Part shown: positions 1-9,673 of the stretch, piece by piece
Layout of the letters: every line of letters starts with the position of its first letter
How positions within the stretch are numbered: the stretch's first letter is position 1
Source of the DNA: Pseudevernia furfuracea
Taxonomy: Eukaryota; Ascomycota; Lecanoromycetes; Lecanorales; Parmeliaceae
NCBI GenBank assembly: GCA_022315425.1
Contig: JAIUPT010000032.1
Location: 62,001 to 126,000, forward strand
Reading direction: 5' to 3'
Length of the DNA: 64,000 bases
Program-made: the position numbers and the translations under genes
The notes under the pieces: generated by a model
The model's input: the letters and a program-made list of their open reading frames with translations, nothing else
What the model was told of the DNA's origin: nothing
The model's database searches: none

Positions 1-632
1 GGAGGGCGGAGGCATAAAGATGGAGAGCGAGACGGGGCAAGAGATAGGAGGGATAGGGACCGTAGCAGGAGTCGTGAGAAGCACAGGTCGCGGCGAGGTT
101 GGTACACTGATTCTATTTTTAAGAAGAAGGGAGAAGGCTGACCAGTGCTGTAGACGAACCCCCATCACGCCGCTCACGCTCCCCGCGAAAAGACCCCACC
201 TCCACCCGCACCCGAACACGCACACCACCTCAATCTTCCAAACCACCTCGATCTCGAAGTCCGGCCTCAAAACCTGCCACCGACCGCGCCCCACCCACCG
301 GTCCTCGTGCCTCGACCCGAAATCCACCGTCCAAACCTCCTCTCCCCACCGCGGACTCTTCCCCCGGACCCGCAATCAAAACCAACGGCACCAGCTCCTC
401 AAAGGAGCTTCCTAAAGACCAAGGAAAGGACGAAATGGAAGTGGATGCAGATTCCGACCCTGAGATGGCAGAGATGCGCAAAGCGATGGGGTTCACCGGG
501 TTCAAGTCAACGAAGAACACGAAGGTGAAGGGGAATAATGTGTACGGGGTGAGGAAAGAGAAGAAGACGGAGTATAGGCAATACATGAATCGTATCGGAG
601 GATTCAATAGGCCATTGAGCCCGAGTCGGTAG
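1..632 (+). CDS. SNRNP27: U4/U6.U5 tri-snRNP 27 kDa protein (SNRNP27-like), 5' end cut off
   Basis: This is a splicing factor of the U4/U6.U5 tri-snRNP, acting in the nucleus. Exon <1-97 encodes an Arg/Ser/Asp-rich RS domain. An intron at 98-153 (GTTGGT...GCTGAC...TAG) leads to exon 154-632, which continues the Ser/Arg/Pro-rich tract and ends in the family's conserved C-terminus. There a Met-Gly-Phe stretch is followed by the signature YRQYMNR.GGFNRPL, seen in the last 20 residues. Joining the exons in phase 1 keeps one frame throughout. The N-terminus lies to the left of the window. The gene is tail-to-tail with ELP5, 258 bp away. The family call rests on the C-terminal signature and is firm; the intron borders are inferred. 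Confidence 0.85.
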
Positions 633-889
633 CGGAGTCATGGCGAGGTGTCTCGAGAATGATGCGGAGCAAGCGGATTCTGGGATGGAGGGATGGAGAT
701 CATTGGGAGGCGATACGAATGGCTATGCATAGCAGATATCGGCGCTTGCCATTTACACCCAGCAGTAAACAAAAACGATAGCTGCCAAACACGGAGCATC
801 AAAGGATAGAAGAGCATGAGCCATCAGCCTTCAACTCAGCGTCTCCCTCCAAGCACAACCTTTTTCCATTACATCCTCTACCAACCCCA
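633..889. other. Short convergent spacer between SNRNP27-like gene and ELP5
   Basis: The spacer holds both 3' ends and no coding signal on either strand. Confidence 0.5.
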
Positions 890-2072
890 TCAAATCTCAT
901 CCTCCTCCTCATCAAAATCATCCTCCACACCCATATCATACAGAATCCTCCCCCCTTGGCCCCCCTCCCCCTTCTGCGCGTCAAAATACGGCAACACGAC
1001 CCCCTCCCTCTCCCGCCTCTGCTTCCCCGTCAGCCCCAACTCGAACGTCCCCCCCTCCCCCAAACGTCCCTCCTCCTCCTCCCCGCTCTCGGCAACCCCC
1101 CTCCACTCCTCCCGATCCTCCAGCAACACGATCCCCTCCCGCCCCTTGGCCCCATGCTCCAAGAAGAACCACTCTTCGACCCCCCGGCCCGATTTCCGTC
1201 GATGTTCCATCTCGATCACGTAGCCCGTCTTCTTGTCGTGTGCGCCGATGCCGACCAGGACGCCCTCTCGGCCTTCCTCGGTTCCGAAGAGGGGCGCCGG
1301 GGTGCTCTTCTCGCGGGCGCGTTTGGCGGCGAGGAGGTGGGGGAAGGAGTGGGGGGTTAGGAGGGTGGTGGCGAGGTAGCGGAGGAGGGGGAGGGGGGCG
1401 GGGGAGTAGGTGGATGGCGTTGGGGTGTTTGAGGATGGTGAAGGGGAGGGGATATCGGTGTGGTAGATTGCCAGCAGGGAGGTATGGGGGGAAGAGGAGA
1501 GGAGGGAGGAGAGGAAGGAGGGGAGGGAGAAGGGGGGAGGGGATGTGGTGAGCGGGTACAGGGTGTCGAGGACTAGGAGGGTGCCTGCTGATAGATAGAT
1601 GGGGGGTTTAGAAATACGCTTCATCATGCCAAGGATCAAAGAAAAGAGTCGTCGAAGACTTGGAGGGTGTGGGAAACCAAACATACGTCTCTCGTCGCTC
1701 GCGACAACTTTCGCGATCTCCTCCTTCACCGCCTCGGCATCTTTCCGCCTCGCTTTGATGAACGCGGTGACCCCCTCCGGCGGCTTCAAGGTTTCATATG
1801 ATACAAACACCACATCGACGTGAGACGCCTACTCCCAACCACCGGCTTAGCTGAGAATAATATACGGACCAATTTCATATATGTTTTAGACACCAAGCAT
1901 GACATATACATACTACTGCACTCTGAATAAAACGCCGCACCAGCGGCCCCGCGGACTGCTCTACCGAATCCAAGACCAGCGTGAACGGGGAAGAGGCGTC
2001 GCGCAACGAGAGCAGCTTTTGGATCAGGAGGAGATGGTGCAGGCGGCGGTGCTGGAGGGCTCGCGAGGCCAT
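890..2072 (-). CDS. ELP5: Elongator complex protein 5 (ELP5/Iki1)
   Basis: Elp5 belongs to the Elp4-Elp5-Elp6 RecA-like subcomplex of Elongator, which supports wobble-uridine modification of tRNA. Exon 1 (2072-1914) encodes an LQHRR...LLLIQKLLSLRDASSPFTLVLDS start typical of fungal Elp5 N-termini. The intron (1913-1829) has a GTATGT donor and TAG acceptor. Exon 2 (1828-890) resumes in frame with ASHVDVVFVSYETL. The C-terminus carries the family's strongly conserved PYFDAQ, GGRILYDMG and an acidic EDDFDEEEDEI tail. The spliced protein is 365 residues. A single exon starting near 1813 would lack the N-terminal RecA-like strand, so the two-exon model is preferred. The coding strand is GC-rich and biased in composition, which creates long open frames on the other strand. 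Confidence 0.9.
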
Positions 2073-2816
2073 GGGTTTACGGAACTTGTGGGGGATGTAT
2101 GAGTTTCTACTAGAGTACTTGGAGATCTTGATAACTTAAGCAAAGCAGATCTTGGCACAAAAAAGGGTGTTTTCGTGGAGAAAGCCAAATGAACGCGTGC
2201 GAGGTATGTAGGAGGCCGGTTCCCGCTGCAGTGGTAGGAATTGACGGGGCTTAACCATTTGGATTGGATTCGAGAGCGACAACGTCATGAGGTTCAGGTG
2301 TGAAGTACTGACGGGGTTCCTGACCGAATTGTATCTCGCGGCCGACGATTCCTAGAGTGATTGAAAAAGGAGTCACGGAATCTGGAGATGTGATATGGCC
2401 ACAGGTCATTTATGATAGCTGCACGCCCGCGCTTCTCGGCTAGCACTGTGTACTCTTAACAAACTGAACTTGAGCATCAGGCACTTTACGATATAAGTAG
2501 AAACCGTGCTTCTTGTTCCCCCTGCTGTACTAAATGCCTCTCCGATTAGTATTACCTTCACGATGAGTATGAGCTATCGAGATTCATTTTCAAGTCGCGC
2601 CTCGGTCCCAGTCAGAACGCCAAAGCCCAAGGGAAGAAAACATGAGCAGAGCAAGCAGCTTTTAACTCACACAAATCCAGAACGGAAGGTATGAGACCAA
2701 GTGATGCACTTCAGCTAGCAGCTACTATATGTTCAAGCCGCACAGGCGTGGATCGGTGAACACGGTCCCCTAACTATGGCGCCGAGTGTGATTTATCTAC
2801 CCAATTGGCAAACCCA
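2073..2816. other. Intergenic, ELP5 promoter side
   Basis: Only short unrelated frames are seen. The part next to 2072 should contain the ELP5 promoter; no clear TATA box was recognised. Confidence 0.4.
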
Positions 2817-3894
2817 TCACTGTACCTCCCTATCTTTTCTGGCCTGTTCTTCGAAACCAATGACCTGATATATCTCCCTAATCCAGTCCGACCGGTCAAA
2901 GTTTGAGAGGCGAAGACGAGTAATGAGTTTGCACTGAGCCATGGCAAGCAAGCAGCTGCTACGAATACCTGTATGGAACCTAATTTCACCCTGGAGCAAA
3001 AATAGAGAAGGTGGCTTTCTTAATCTTCCCTTTATAAAGGTGCCGGAGATCATGCAGCTGGTGCAATCAGTCGCCATCTTGCATGAGACTATGATGACGA
3101 AGCAGGACGCTCCGCCTACTCTTCAAGGAATTTCTTCCAATTTGGCTTCTTCAACCAGCATCGCAGTCCTAGCCCATTCTGAACTTTCGGCCAATCTAGA
3201 CGGTTTCCTAGATTAGACGTAGCCATCCCCTCGTCCAACGGCCGTTTCAAACGCCTTGATAGCGTTCTCGTCCTCGTTTTGTGCACATGCACATTGTATA
3301 TACCTATGGCCTTCGCAATCAATATCGATGTTGAACACGAATCTACCAGCATTTCCGAAGTTCTCTTGAACACTTCTGACCTTGACTGCACGCCACCCAC
3401 CACGAATACCTTGATCTTCCCACTCCATTGGCCCCGTAACATATCCCTCCAGATCATGGAAATACGAGGGAGCCCATCGAGGCTGGATGCTCATTCGAGG
3501 AGCACCATAAAAGTATGCGACGCGACTCGCATTCTGCTTAAACGAATTGTATATCTTCTCCATCCCTTGCTCTCGCGCCATTCCGTCCTCCCACCGCAGG
3601 CCGAGGACGGGGAAGGAAGCCCTGGCAGAAACTACGTCTTGGGCGGCTCTCTTTCCGCCGCAAAGCAAAATCGACGTCTGGGATCGAGAGAACATACTCC
3701 TCGTACTTCTCCATACTGCCTAAGCCAAGCCATAACATGTGAAAGCGACCATGGTTTTGGTATCCTAGGGATTTCACGACGGAAACGAGTCCGGTGAAAT
3801 CATAGGCCCCCGTGGCAGTCACGACCAACGCCATGGCTTGCAAGCTTGATCTCTTGAAACGTCCAGACTCTGGTTGTCCATTTTCCACATGCAA
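2817..3894 (-). pseudogene. Decayed gene, possibly of the HET-domain class (C-terminal part)
   Basis: Reading leftward from 3894, an open frame (3894 to about 3600) gives a protein-like stretch with MLWLGLGSMEKYEEYVLSIP. Near 3600-3650 the sense passes to another frame, which runs with convincing protein character (WEDGMAREQGMEKIYNSF, then PRWAPSYFHDLEGYV) to 3213. The same frame continues past a TAA and a TGA down to 2817, including EWARTAMLVEEAKLEEIP and RPSWIREIYQVIGFE-like text. So there is one frameshift and two in-frame stops over about 360 codons. The layout (charged helical text followed by a W-x-P segment) recalls the C-terminal half of fungal HET proteins, but no HET domain is visible and the N-terminal half is missing. 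Family assignment is a guess; decay is well supported. Confidence 0.45.
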
Positions 3895-4449
3895 GTACCA
3901 CCGCTACGTCAAGCGCAAGCATATTGTAAGAGAAAATTTCATTGCTGAGCTTTTTCTTTACCAAACTGACCCTTTTGAAACCGTCTCATATTACAGTAGA
4001 ACATACAATGCTTTCTTTTGATGAAACTAAATAGTTTTATAGCAAGTTGTAAGTGGGTAGCACGAAAGAAGGCATATTCGCCCTCTTCTTGTACCGTGAT
4101 CAAATAACGTTAAGGACGGGCGCATAGGGTTCAATGGCGGCCTAACCTTTTTCATCAACAGCAGTACTCAGCCAGTTTGACTGTCATTATTGGCATATTC
4201 CCAAGCATTGTATGCAGGAGAGAGACAAGAATCGCCAAATCGCATCTGCGCAAACCAGGAGCCGAAGCGCTGTGGAGTGCTACTTAAGCGATACGTCGGT
4301 GCGTCGTGTTTTAGGATGTTCCAAGATTAGCGACCTCAGGCGCAGATAAACATGGGATTTGTTCTCTTTTCCATATCTGTTCGATATTCATCCGTCTTCC
4401 ACTTTCTGCATTCTCCCGAAAAAAAAAGAAAAAGAAAATCCCAGACGAA
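3895..4449. other. Intergenic, promoter of the small secreted protein
   Basis: No coding signal. An A-rich run (about 4420-4440) sits directly before the ATG at 4450, a common fungal start context. Confidence 0.4.
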
Positions 4450-5004
4450 ATGCACCCCCTATTCTTGCTGTTTTCCCTCCCGCTACCCTCCGTCTTTGCG
4501 ACCCTCCTCGCAGTCTCTCCGGCACAGCTATTGACCCTGAACCCCCTCACATCCACGTCTCCACCTCCCACAACCAACGCCACCAACCTCGGCGCCGAAA
4601 TCGGCTGCTTCAAAAACACCAAAATCCCCCCCTTCATCGCAACCAACAAAGCCGACTGCGAAGACGCCCTCGACGACTGGGTGCGCGGGCAGTCGCTCAT
4701 CCAGCCTCGCGCCTTCAGCCGCAAGCCCAGCGCGAGCTCGACCATCGACGACGTGCTGCTTCCTTTGGAGAAAGTCAGTGGGAGCTGCGGGATCTACGTG
4801 GACGTGATCGATGAAGAGGACGAGGACACGTTGACGCTGGCGGAGATATACGCGGAGCTGTTGGGCCCGGATGGGGTGATGAAGCAGTGTTTGGGGCAGG
4901 TGCGGTTGCCGGCCATTGGGGGGAGGATGTCGTTTGGGGAGAAGGGGTTGGTCAAGATTGTGGTTACGGGGAGGGAGGTTGGGGGTGTGGGTGCTGAAAG
5001 TTAG
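4450..5004 (+). CDS. Small secreted protein with four cysteines (unknown)
   Basis: This intronless gene encodes 184 residues. Residues 1-18 or so form a signal peptide (basic-poor start, LFLLFSLPLPSVFA core, small residues at the cut). After it come a Ser/Thr/Pro/Asn-rich linker and a compact domain with four Cys (about 53, 69, 113 and 148), enough for two disulfides. The domain has one conserved-looking Trp (DDWVRGQ) and a Gly-rich end (IGGRMSFGEKGLVKIVVTG). This pattern is common among secreted ascomycete proteins of unknown role, including candidate effectors. I do not recognise a named family. The first ATG after the A-rich leader is used, and it gives the signal peptide. Confidence 0.8.
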   Translation: MHPLFLLFSLPLPSVFATLLAVSPAQLLTLNPLTSTSPPPTTNATNLGAEIGCFKNTKIPPFIATNKADCEDALDDWVRGQSLIQPRAFSRKPSASSTIDDVLLPLEKVSGSCGIYVDVIDEEDEDTLTLAEIYAELLGPDGVMKQCLGQVRLPAIGGRMSFGEKGLVKIVVTGREVGGVGAES

Positions 5005-5955
5005 TATTTCAATATGAAGTGATGCGGTTCCATGTGTGGTTGATGGTCTCTGAGTTGGAACGTGTATATCTGTCTGGTCAGGGGAGGGGGGGGGGACATA
5101 GGGAGGACAGTGGGGCTTTGGGGAGGTGTGTTATTTCTTTGAAAAAGGAGCATAGCGAGTGTTGGGAGACTGTGAGGCTTCTTGGGTGAACTTGTAGGCA
5201 AACGGAATGAATCATAACCACAGTTAATACCATTGCAGGCTTCGCTGTGAAACGGTCTGAGTTCTCCTGTGGTTCCAAGCGTAGTCCATGAACAGTTTCC
5301 ATGTTTCGTTTTCCCAGGCGAAAGTTGTCAAAGCGTGAGAGACGATGATAGATACCGGCTTTGCAGATGACGAGATGTATCTGGTAAAGAGGAATGAGGT
5401 GTGGGAGGATTGCCTCAGTAAATTATAGGCGAAATTAAAACGACAGTGCTTTCCAAGAGCAAATTGAAAAGACGCGAGTGGGTGTGGCATAACTGAATTC
5501 AAGACTTATGTAGCTTGGAAGCGGTATGGGCAAACCTTAGTAGTAAGGACGGTAATCCGGGGGTTCATGTTGAACACTTGTGTGGCTGCGCAGGACTACC
5601 GGTGGCTCCCTACAACGATCCGGTATTGTGCTAATCACTAAAAGTAGAGAGACATGAACTCCGCTGGACATGGGACGCTGTTGAGAAAAAGCAGAAAGAA
5701 CCTCCGCCCAAATGCCGTTCCAGCTCCGGTAGAGGGATCTAGGACACAGAAACCTTGAACACTCGATCATCAATTGCATGACTTCTCTAGCAACCTCTTG
5801 GGGTCAACGCTTAAGGTTTCATCTGCAAGAATCTAATCAATTGTGTTGCCAACCTCGTCGCCGCAGACAAACATTGTCGTCATCGCCATGAAACGCTCTT
5901 GTACTATTCTCCATACTCCAGCGCAGAGGCTTGTCTTTTTCGTTGAAGACATAAG
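5005..5955. other. Intergenic, no gene seen
   Basis: Several short antisense frames are present but none has protein-like composition or a family match. Confidence 0.4.
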
Positions 5956-7252
5956 TCAGGGCCCACTCTTGGGGTCAGAACAGTAACTGTCATCCTCGAG
6001 ACCCTTGAGATAGCCTTCTTCCAAAGGATAGCAATCAGATATTTCCACGATACAGTCTGGCGACAAAGGATCCAGGGCCAGAAGCCCAGAAACTAGTGAC
6101 CTCCAGGTTCCCTCTAAGATAACAGGTTTTTTGATCCGAACAAACCCTAAGCATTGACTATACTCGTGTAGAAATCGCAACAGAGATTTGGGTCTCACGA
6201 AAGTCTATCTGAAACGAATGGATCGAAGCTTGGGCCATTGCGTCCCGTGGAACAAAGCAATGACGTCGAAGAATCCGTGGGAATTGTGTTCAATCAGGAT
6301 CTTGCGACCGTATACTCAGAGTGCGCAGATTATCAGCACCTGGCAGCCAGGAGCGCAAGCTCCCACAATTCCGCGTTGCTTTCCACCTTTTTGAAACTTG
6401 GATAGTAGGAGAAGTCAATCATAATTCTTGTAGGCACTCGAGTGTAGGAATAGGGAATGTATGGCGCAACAAAATCTTTTTATATTCGTGATGCCCGAGC
6501 GGTGTGGTGTTTACTCCGCTAGCACCCAACATCTGCAACGGTAGACTGAGGAGCAGGTTTCGTTCCGCCCTTTTGATTTTCGCCTTCGGAAACATGTGGG
6601 TTGCTGTCTCCCGAACCTTTCGATTTGCTTGACCTGAAGGCCAAGTCGTGCCTTCCCGCAGTTCATACAATCCAAGGGTCGCCACCGTTTACAGTTTTGG
6701 GAACGGTGTCAAGTCCAGAGGGGAGTGTGGGCCTTCAGAATGAAACACCATATCTGACAGCTCTTTCTCACCATCATGCCAGTAGCGGTACCTCTCAGAT
6801 CGAAATTCTTCTCCCAGCGCGGAGTCAAGTCCTGGTAGTAGGGTTTTAAGGCTTCTTGTGGGATCGGAAACCATGCTCGCTCCGTCACCGTGATCATGTT
6901 GATCAATCCAGCTGCGTACCTTAGGGTACTGCTTCCAGTCGTCATACATTCGGCAAGGGTTAGGATTAGGTCTGGGTCTTGGGACTTGAGAAACCATGGT
7001 TGCTCGATTCTGGCCGCAGTATTGGTCGAACCACCGAAATCGCCATGTCGACTGCTTCCAGTCTATTAAGTCCAAGTAACGAGGAAGGTATCGAAGAGCA
7101 GCAACCTCGAGCTTGGCCACATACTGTGCAAGCCACTCAGATCTGGCGACTGAGCTCAATTTCTCCCAGTTTTTCGGGGTCCGGTAGACAAGAAGAGTCT
7201 GAAACAGGAGCGCGAGCCGGACGGCTTTAAGTTTGGAAGGTAATGTTTTCAT
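5956..7252 (-). pseudogene. Decayed F-box/LRR-like protein gene
   Basis: A single frame runs from an ATG at 7252 to about 6300 (MKTLPSKL..., then Trp/Tyr-rich text ending SPLDLTPFPKL). It is broken by TAA at 6689-6691 and by a TGA that falls inside a LQEL-stop-LTSPTIQ segment near 6417. Near 6300 the sense shifts frame and continues as FFDVIALFHGTQWPKLRSIRFR, a TAG, then LLRFLHEYSQCLGFVRI...LEGTWRSL down to 5956. The HGTQWPKLRSI / LLRFLHEYSQCL / LEGTWRSL order resembles the C-terminal repeats of fungal F-box proteins. No F-box motif itself is visible at the N-terminus. A splice model (donor 6692, acceptor near 6636) can remove the first stop but not the later ones. Confidence 0.45.
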
Positions 7253-7409
7253 CTTGCCGAGGAGGGAGTTTGATTGGACCTGGGTTGCTCGAGCAGAAAG
7301 GCGGCAACGGCACACGATGTTCTGGGGGAAAAAAAGATGAGCGACTGGTGGAAGACGCTTGTGTGATCTTGCCTGCAGGGTTTGCTTCAAGGCGCGCAAG
7401 CGATTTCAT

Positions 7410-8580
7410 GGTGATGGCGAAATTTGATGAACGGAAGAGAAAGAGTTGCTTTGTGTTATGTCCGCACTACGGGTCGGAAAGAACTGACCGATCAGAGAAT
7501 ACTCGGTTACGTGCGGCTCGTAGAAAGTATTAGGCCATTTTGTTAGTCTCACAGCTCTTTGACACTGTTGTAGTGAGCACTGAGAAGCTCTAAGGTTAAA
7601 GGAGGATTTTGACCGCCTGGTTTGATTGAATCGTTGTGACTGCCCATGCTAAAGTTGCGAGCGCCCTGCTCAACTGCGATAAGGCTTAAGAAGATACGAT
7701 GACTAGGCTCTTCAGAAGATTTCTAGGCAGAGAATACCGACTATAGGCCAGGCTCATTTTGAAAAATGTTGAAAAGTTTGAAAATTTGATTTGTTGACTG
7801 CCTGCTGTTCTTCTTCGTTTCCATTTCAGATCGTACAACTATGGTGTCCGCATCAGCTTGGAGTTGAGTGCGAGTGAATTTTATTGCGAGCATTTTGGCA
7901 AGCTAGAAATCTTCAGCCCAACTTCTCTCGACTCTTCGGGGTCAGATATACCACCTCAAAATACCTCTGTGATGGGCTATTGCAGAGCTCTGCAGATACA
8001 GAGACCGCGCTTGTCGCAAATGAATAAGCAGCAGTATGCTTTATCATCCAAGTCAACACACCAGAGAATGCATTTCAAATCTCGACGGCAACCTTCCAAA
8101 AGGCACCGTATTCTACGCAGCAGCTTTCTAGATCGTGAAGCGAGTTCGCGAGGGCTACACGCTTTCAGCTACTGTTGAAGAGTCATAGCTCTCAAGGTAG
8201 ACGGAAGATCTTTCCATGTAAGTAATGGCTTCTGCCATCTTCGATATAGGGGTTATCTCTCACTCACAGGCTTTTCGCTCGAACGGTTCTACTACAGTTT
8301 TTCTTAGAACCAAATCCTTCTTCCAGGTTTCACCGCGCCCGCTTCTCCCAAAATGAGAGCAGAGGGGAAATATCGACGAAGTTTCTTTTCGACTACTACC
8401 ATCGGGGTGCTTGATAAACAATGCGTAGCTTTACGCCGACCGCCGCAGCCCTTACTTACCGTGTTTGACTTACAATGACGGTCACAGGATTGAGTGTTTG
8501 CATCCCCGTTGAAGGGTGTGAGCTGGATACCGCACACGTACAGTTTTCCGAGCAATCGAGATGGCAGATATCGCTTCACG
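7410..8580. other. Intergenic, no gene seen
   Basis: A 106-codon frame at 7858-8178 (+) has no protein-like character. The right end holds the promoter of the next gene. Confidence 0.4.
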
Positions 8581-8590
8581 GTATATTTAA
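8581..8590 (+). promoter_or_regulatory. TATA-box-like element
   Basis: GTATATTTAA lies about 70 bp before the ATG at 8656, followed by a CT-rich leader (8590-8640). This spacing fits a core promoter. Confidence 0.45.
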
Positions 8591-8655
8591 TCTTCCGCTC
8601 TACCCTTACACTCCTTCAACAAATTATCTCTTCACACAATAACAAATGCTCATCA

Positions 8656-9228
8656 ATGGCTTCTTCCAGTCAGGCACCTCCTAATTCAGATGCAGCACCG
8701 TCAGGTCCTCTCGTAGATATCACATACAAACTCGTCTATCAGTGCATCAATGGAGGAGTTCCCCGCGAGTGTGATGACTCCCACGACCACATACGTATCA
8801 GAAATGATCCCACCAGCTTCTTGAACCCCAGCATCACCTCCAAAACGGATTTTATCATCTACCGCGCTTATTTTGTCTGGGCCAAATACAGTGGTCAAAT
8901 CGGTGGTGCCTACAACAAGGCGGAGGACACTTTATACAGCAACAAATTGCTTGAGGAGACATTGCAAAAGGGCGCAGGAAATGACAAAACAATCGCAGGC
9001 ACAAACATCACGCTATTCAAAGAGCGCACCCAGAATGGGACGATAGTGCAGAACGGGAGCCGTTATGTGCGAGTCGATGTCAAATTTGCCGGGTCTCCGG
9101 CGCTTTCTGCGAAGATTTGGGGCAAGAGAGTGACGGGCGACGACGATGTGGGGGCTGTGAGGTTGAGCGTGGAGGAGAAGTTGAGGCTTGGTATTGTAGA
9201 CAAGAAGTGGAGATGGAAAGCAGACTGA
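8656..9228 (+). CDS. Hypothetical 190-residue protein
   Basis: The open frame begins upstream at 8494, but the stretch before 8656 looks like leader (CT-rich, with a TATA-like site). The ATG at 8656 (MASSSQAPPNSD...) is therefore taken as the start. The protein has no signal peptide or membrane segment. It begins with a disordered Ser/Pro/Ala-rich head of about 20 residues. A mixed folded part follows, with ITYKLVYQCINGG, DFIIYRAYFVWAKYSGQ and YVRVDVKFAGSPALSAKIWG, and the C-terminus is basic. There are only two Cys. I do not recognise the family. It lies 445 bp upstream of the NLR-type gene in the same orientation. Confidence 0.65.
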   Translation: MASSSQAPPNSDAAPSGPLVDITYKLVYQCINGGVPRECDDSHDHIRIRNDPTSFLNPSITSKTDFIIYRAYFVWAKYSGQIGGAYNKAEDTLYSNKLLEETLQKGAGNDKTIAGTNITLFKERTQNGTIVQNGSRYVRVDVKFAGSPALSAKIWGKRVTGDDDVGAVRLSVEEKLRLGIVDKKWRWKAD

Positions 9229-9673
9229 TGAGCTGCACCCTTCTCCACGTTTGCCGACCTGAAGGGTTGACTGTTCGCAGGAATGCTTCGTCTTCGGCAA
9301 AGACAGCCACCGAGCCTTGGGCGCGCTGTTGGGAGTATTTTGTCAATTCAAATTATCAACGCAAGGACGAATGATACGAAGACTGTGTCGATACATACAT
9401 GTACACTACGAAAAGGAAACGGTTTCTAGCTGCATAAAAGACCCTTAGGTGGCCTTGGCAGCCAGCCCTACAGTCCTATCCGTACAGTTGTCCTTTTCAG
9501 CACGACTTCAAGTCATCGTGCAGAATTGCTTCATATTGACTCATCCATGTCAGCCTCATTGATCATTAAACAGCAACGTAGAAGAAAGAGCTCTGGTATT
9601 ATGTGGCGCAAATGAACCCTCTTTTCCTTTTTTCGAAATATCAAGTCCTTGGCGAAGCCCGTTCTGTCCACGC
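9229..9673. other. Intergenic, promoter of the NACHT gene
   Basis: No coding signal is seen apart from short frames. Confidence 0.4.

Noticed and set aside
20..415. 131-codon plus frame at the left edge
   Set aside because: The RS-domain and C-terminal signature of SNRNP27 lie in other frames joined by the 98-153 intron.
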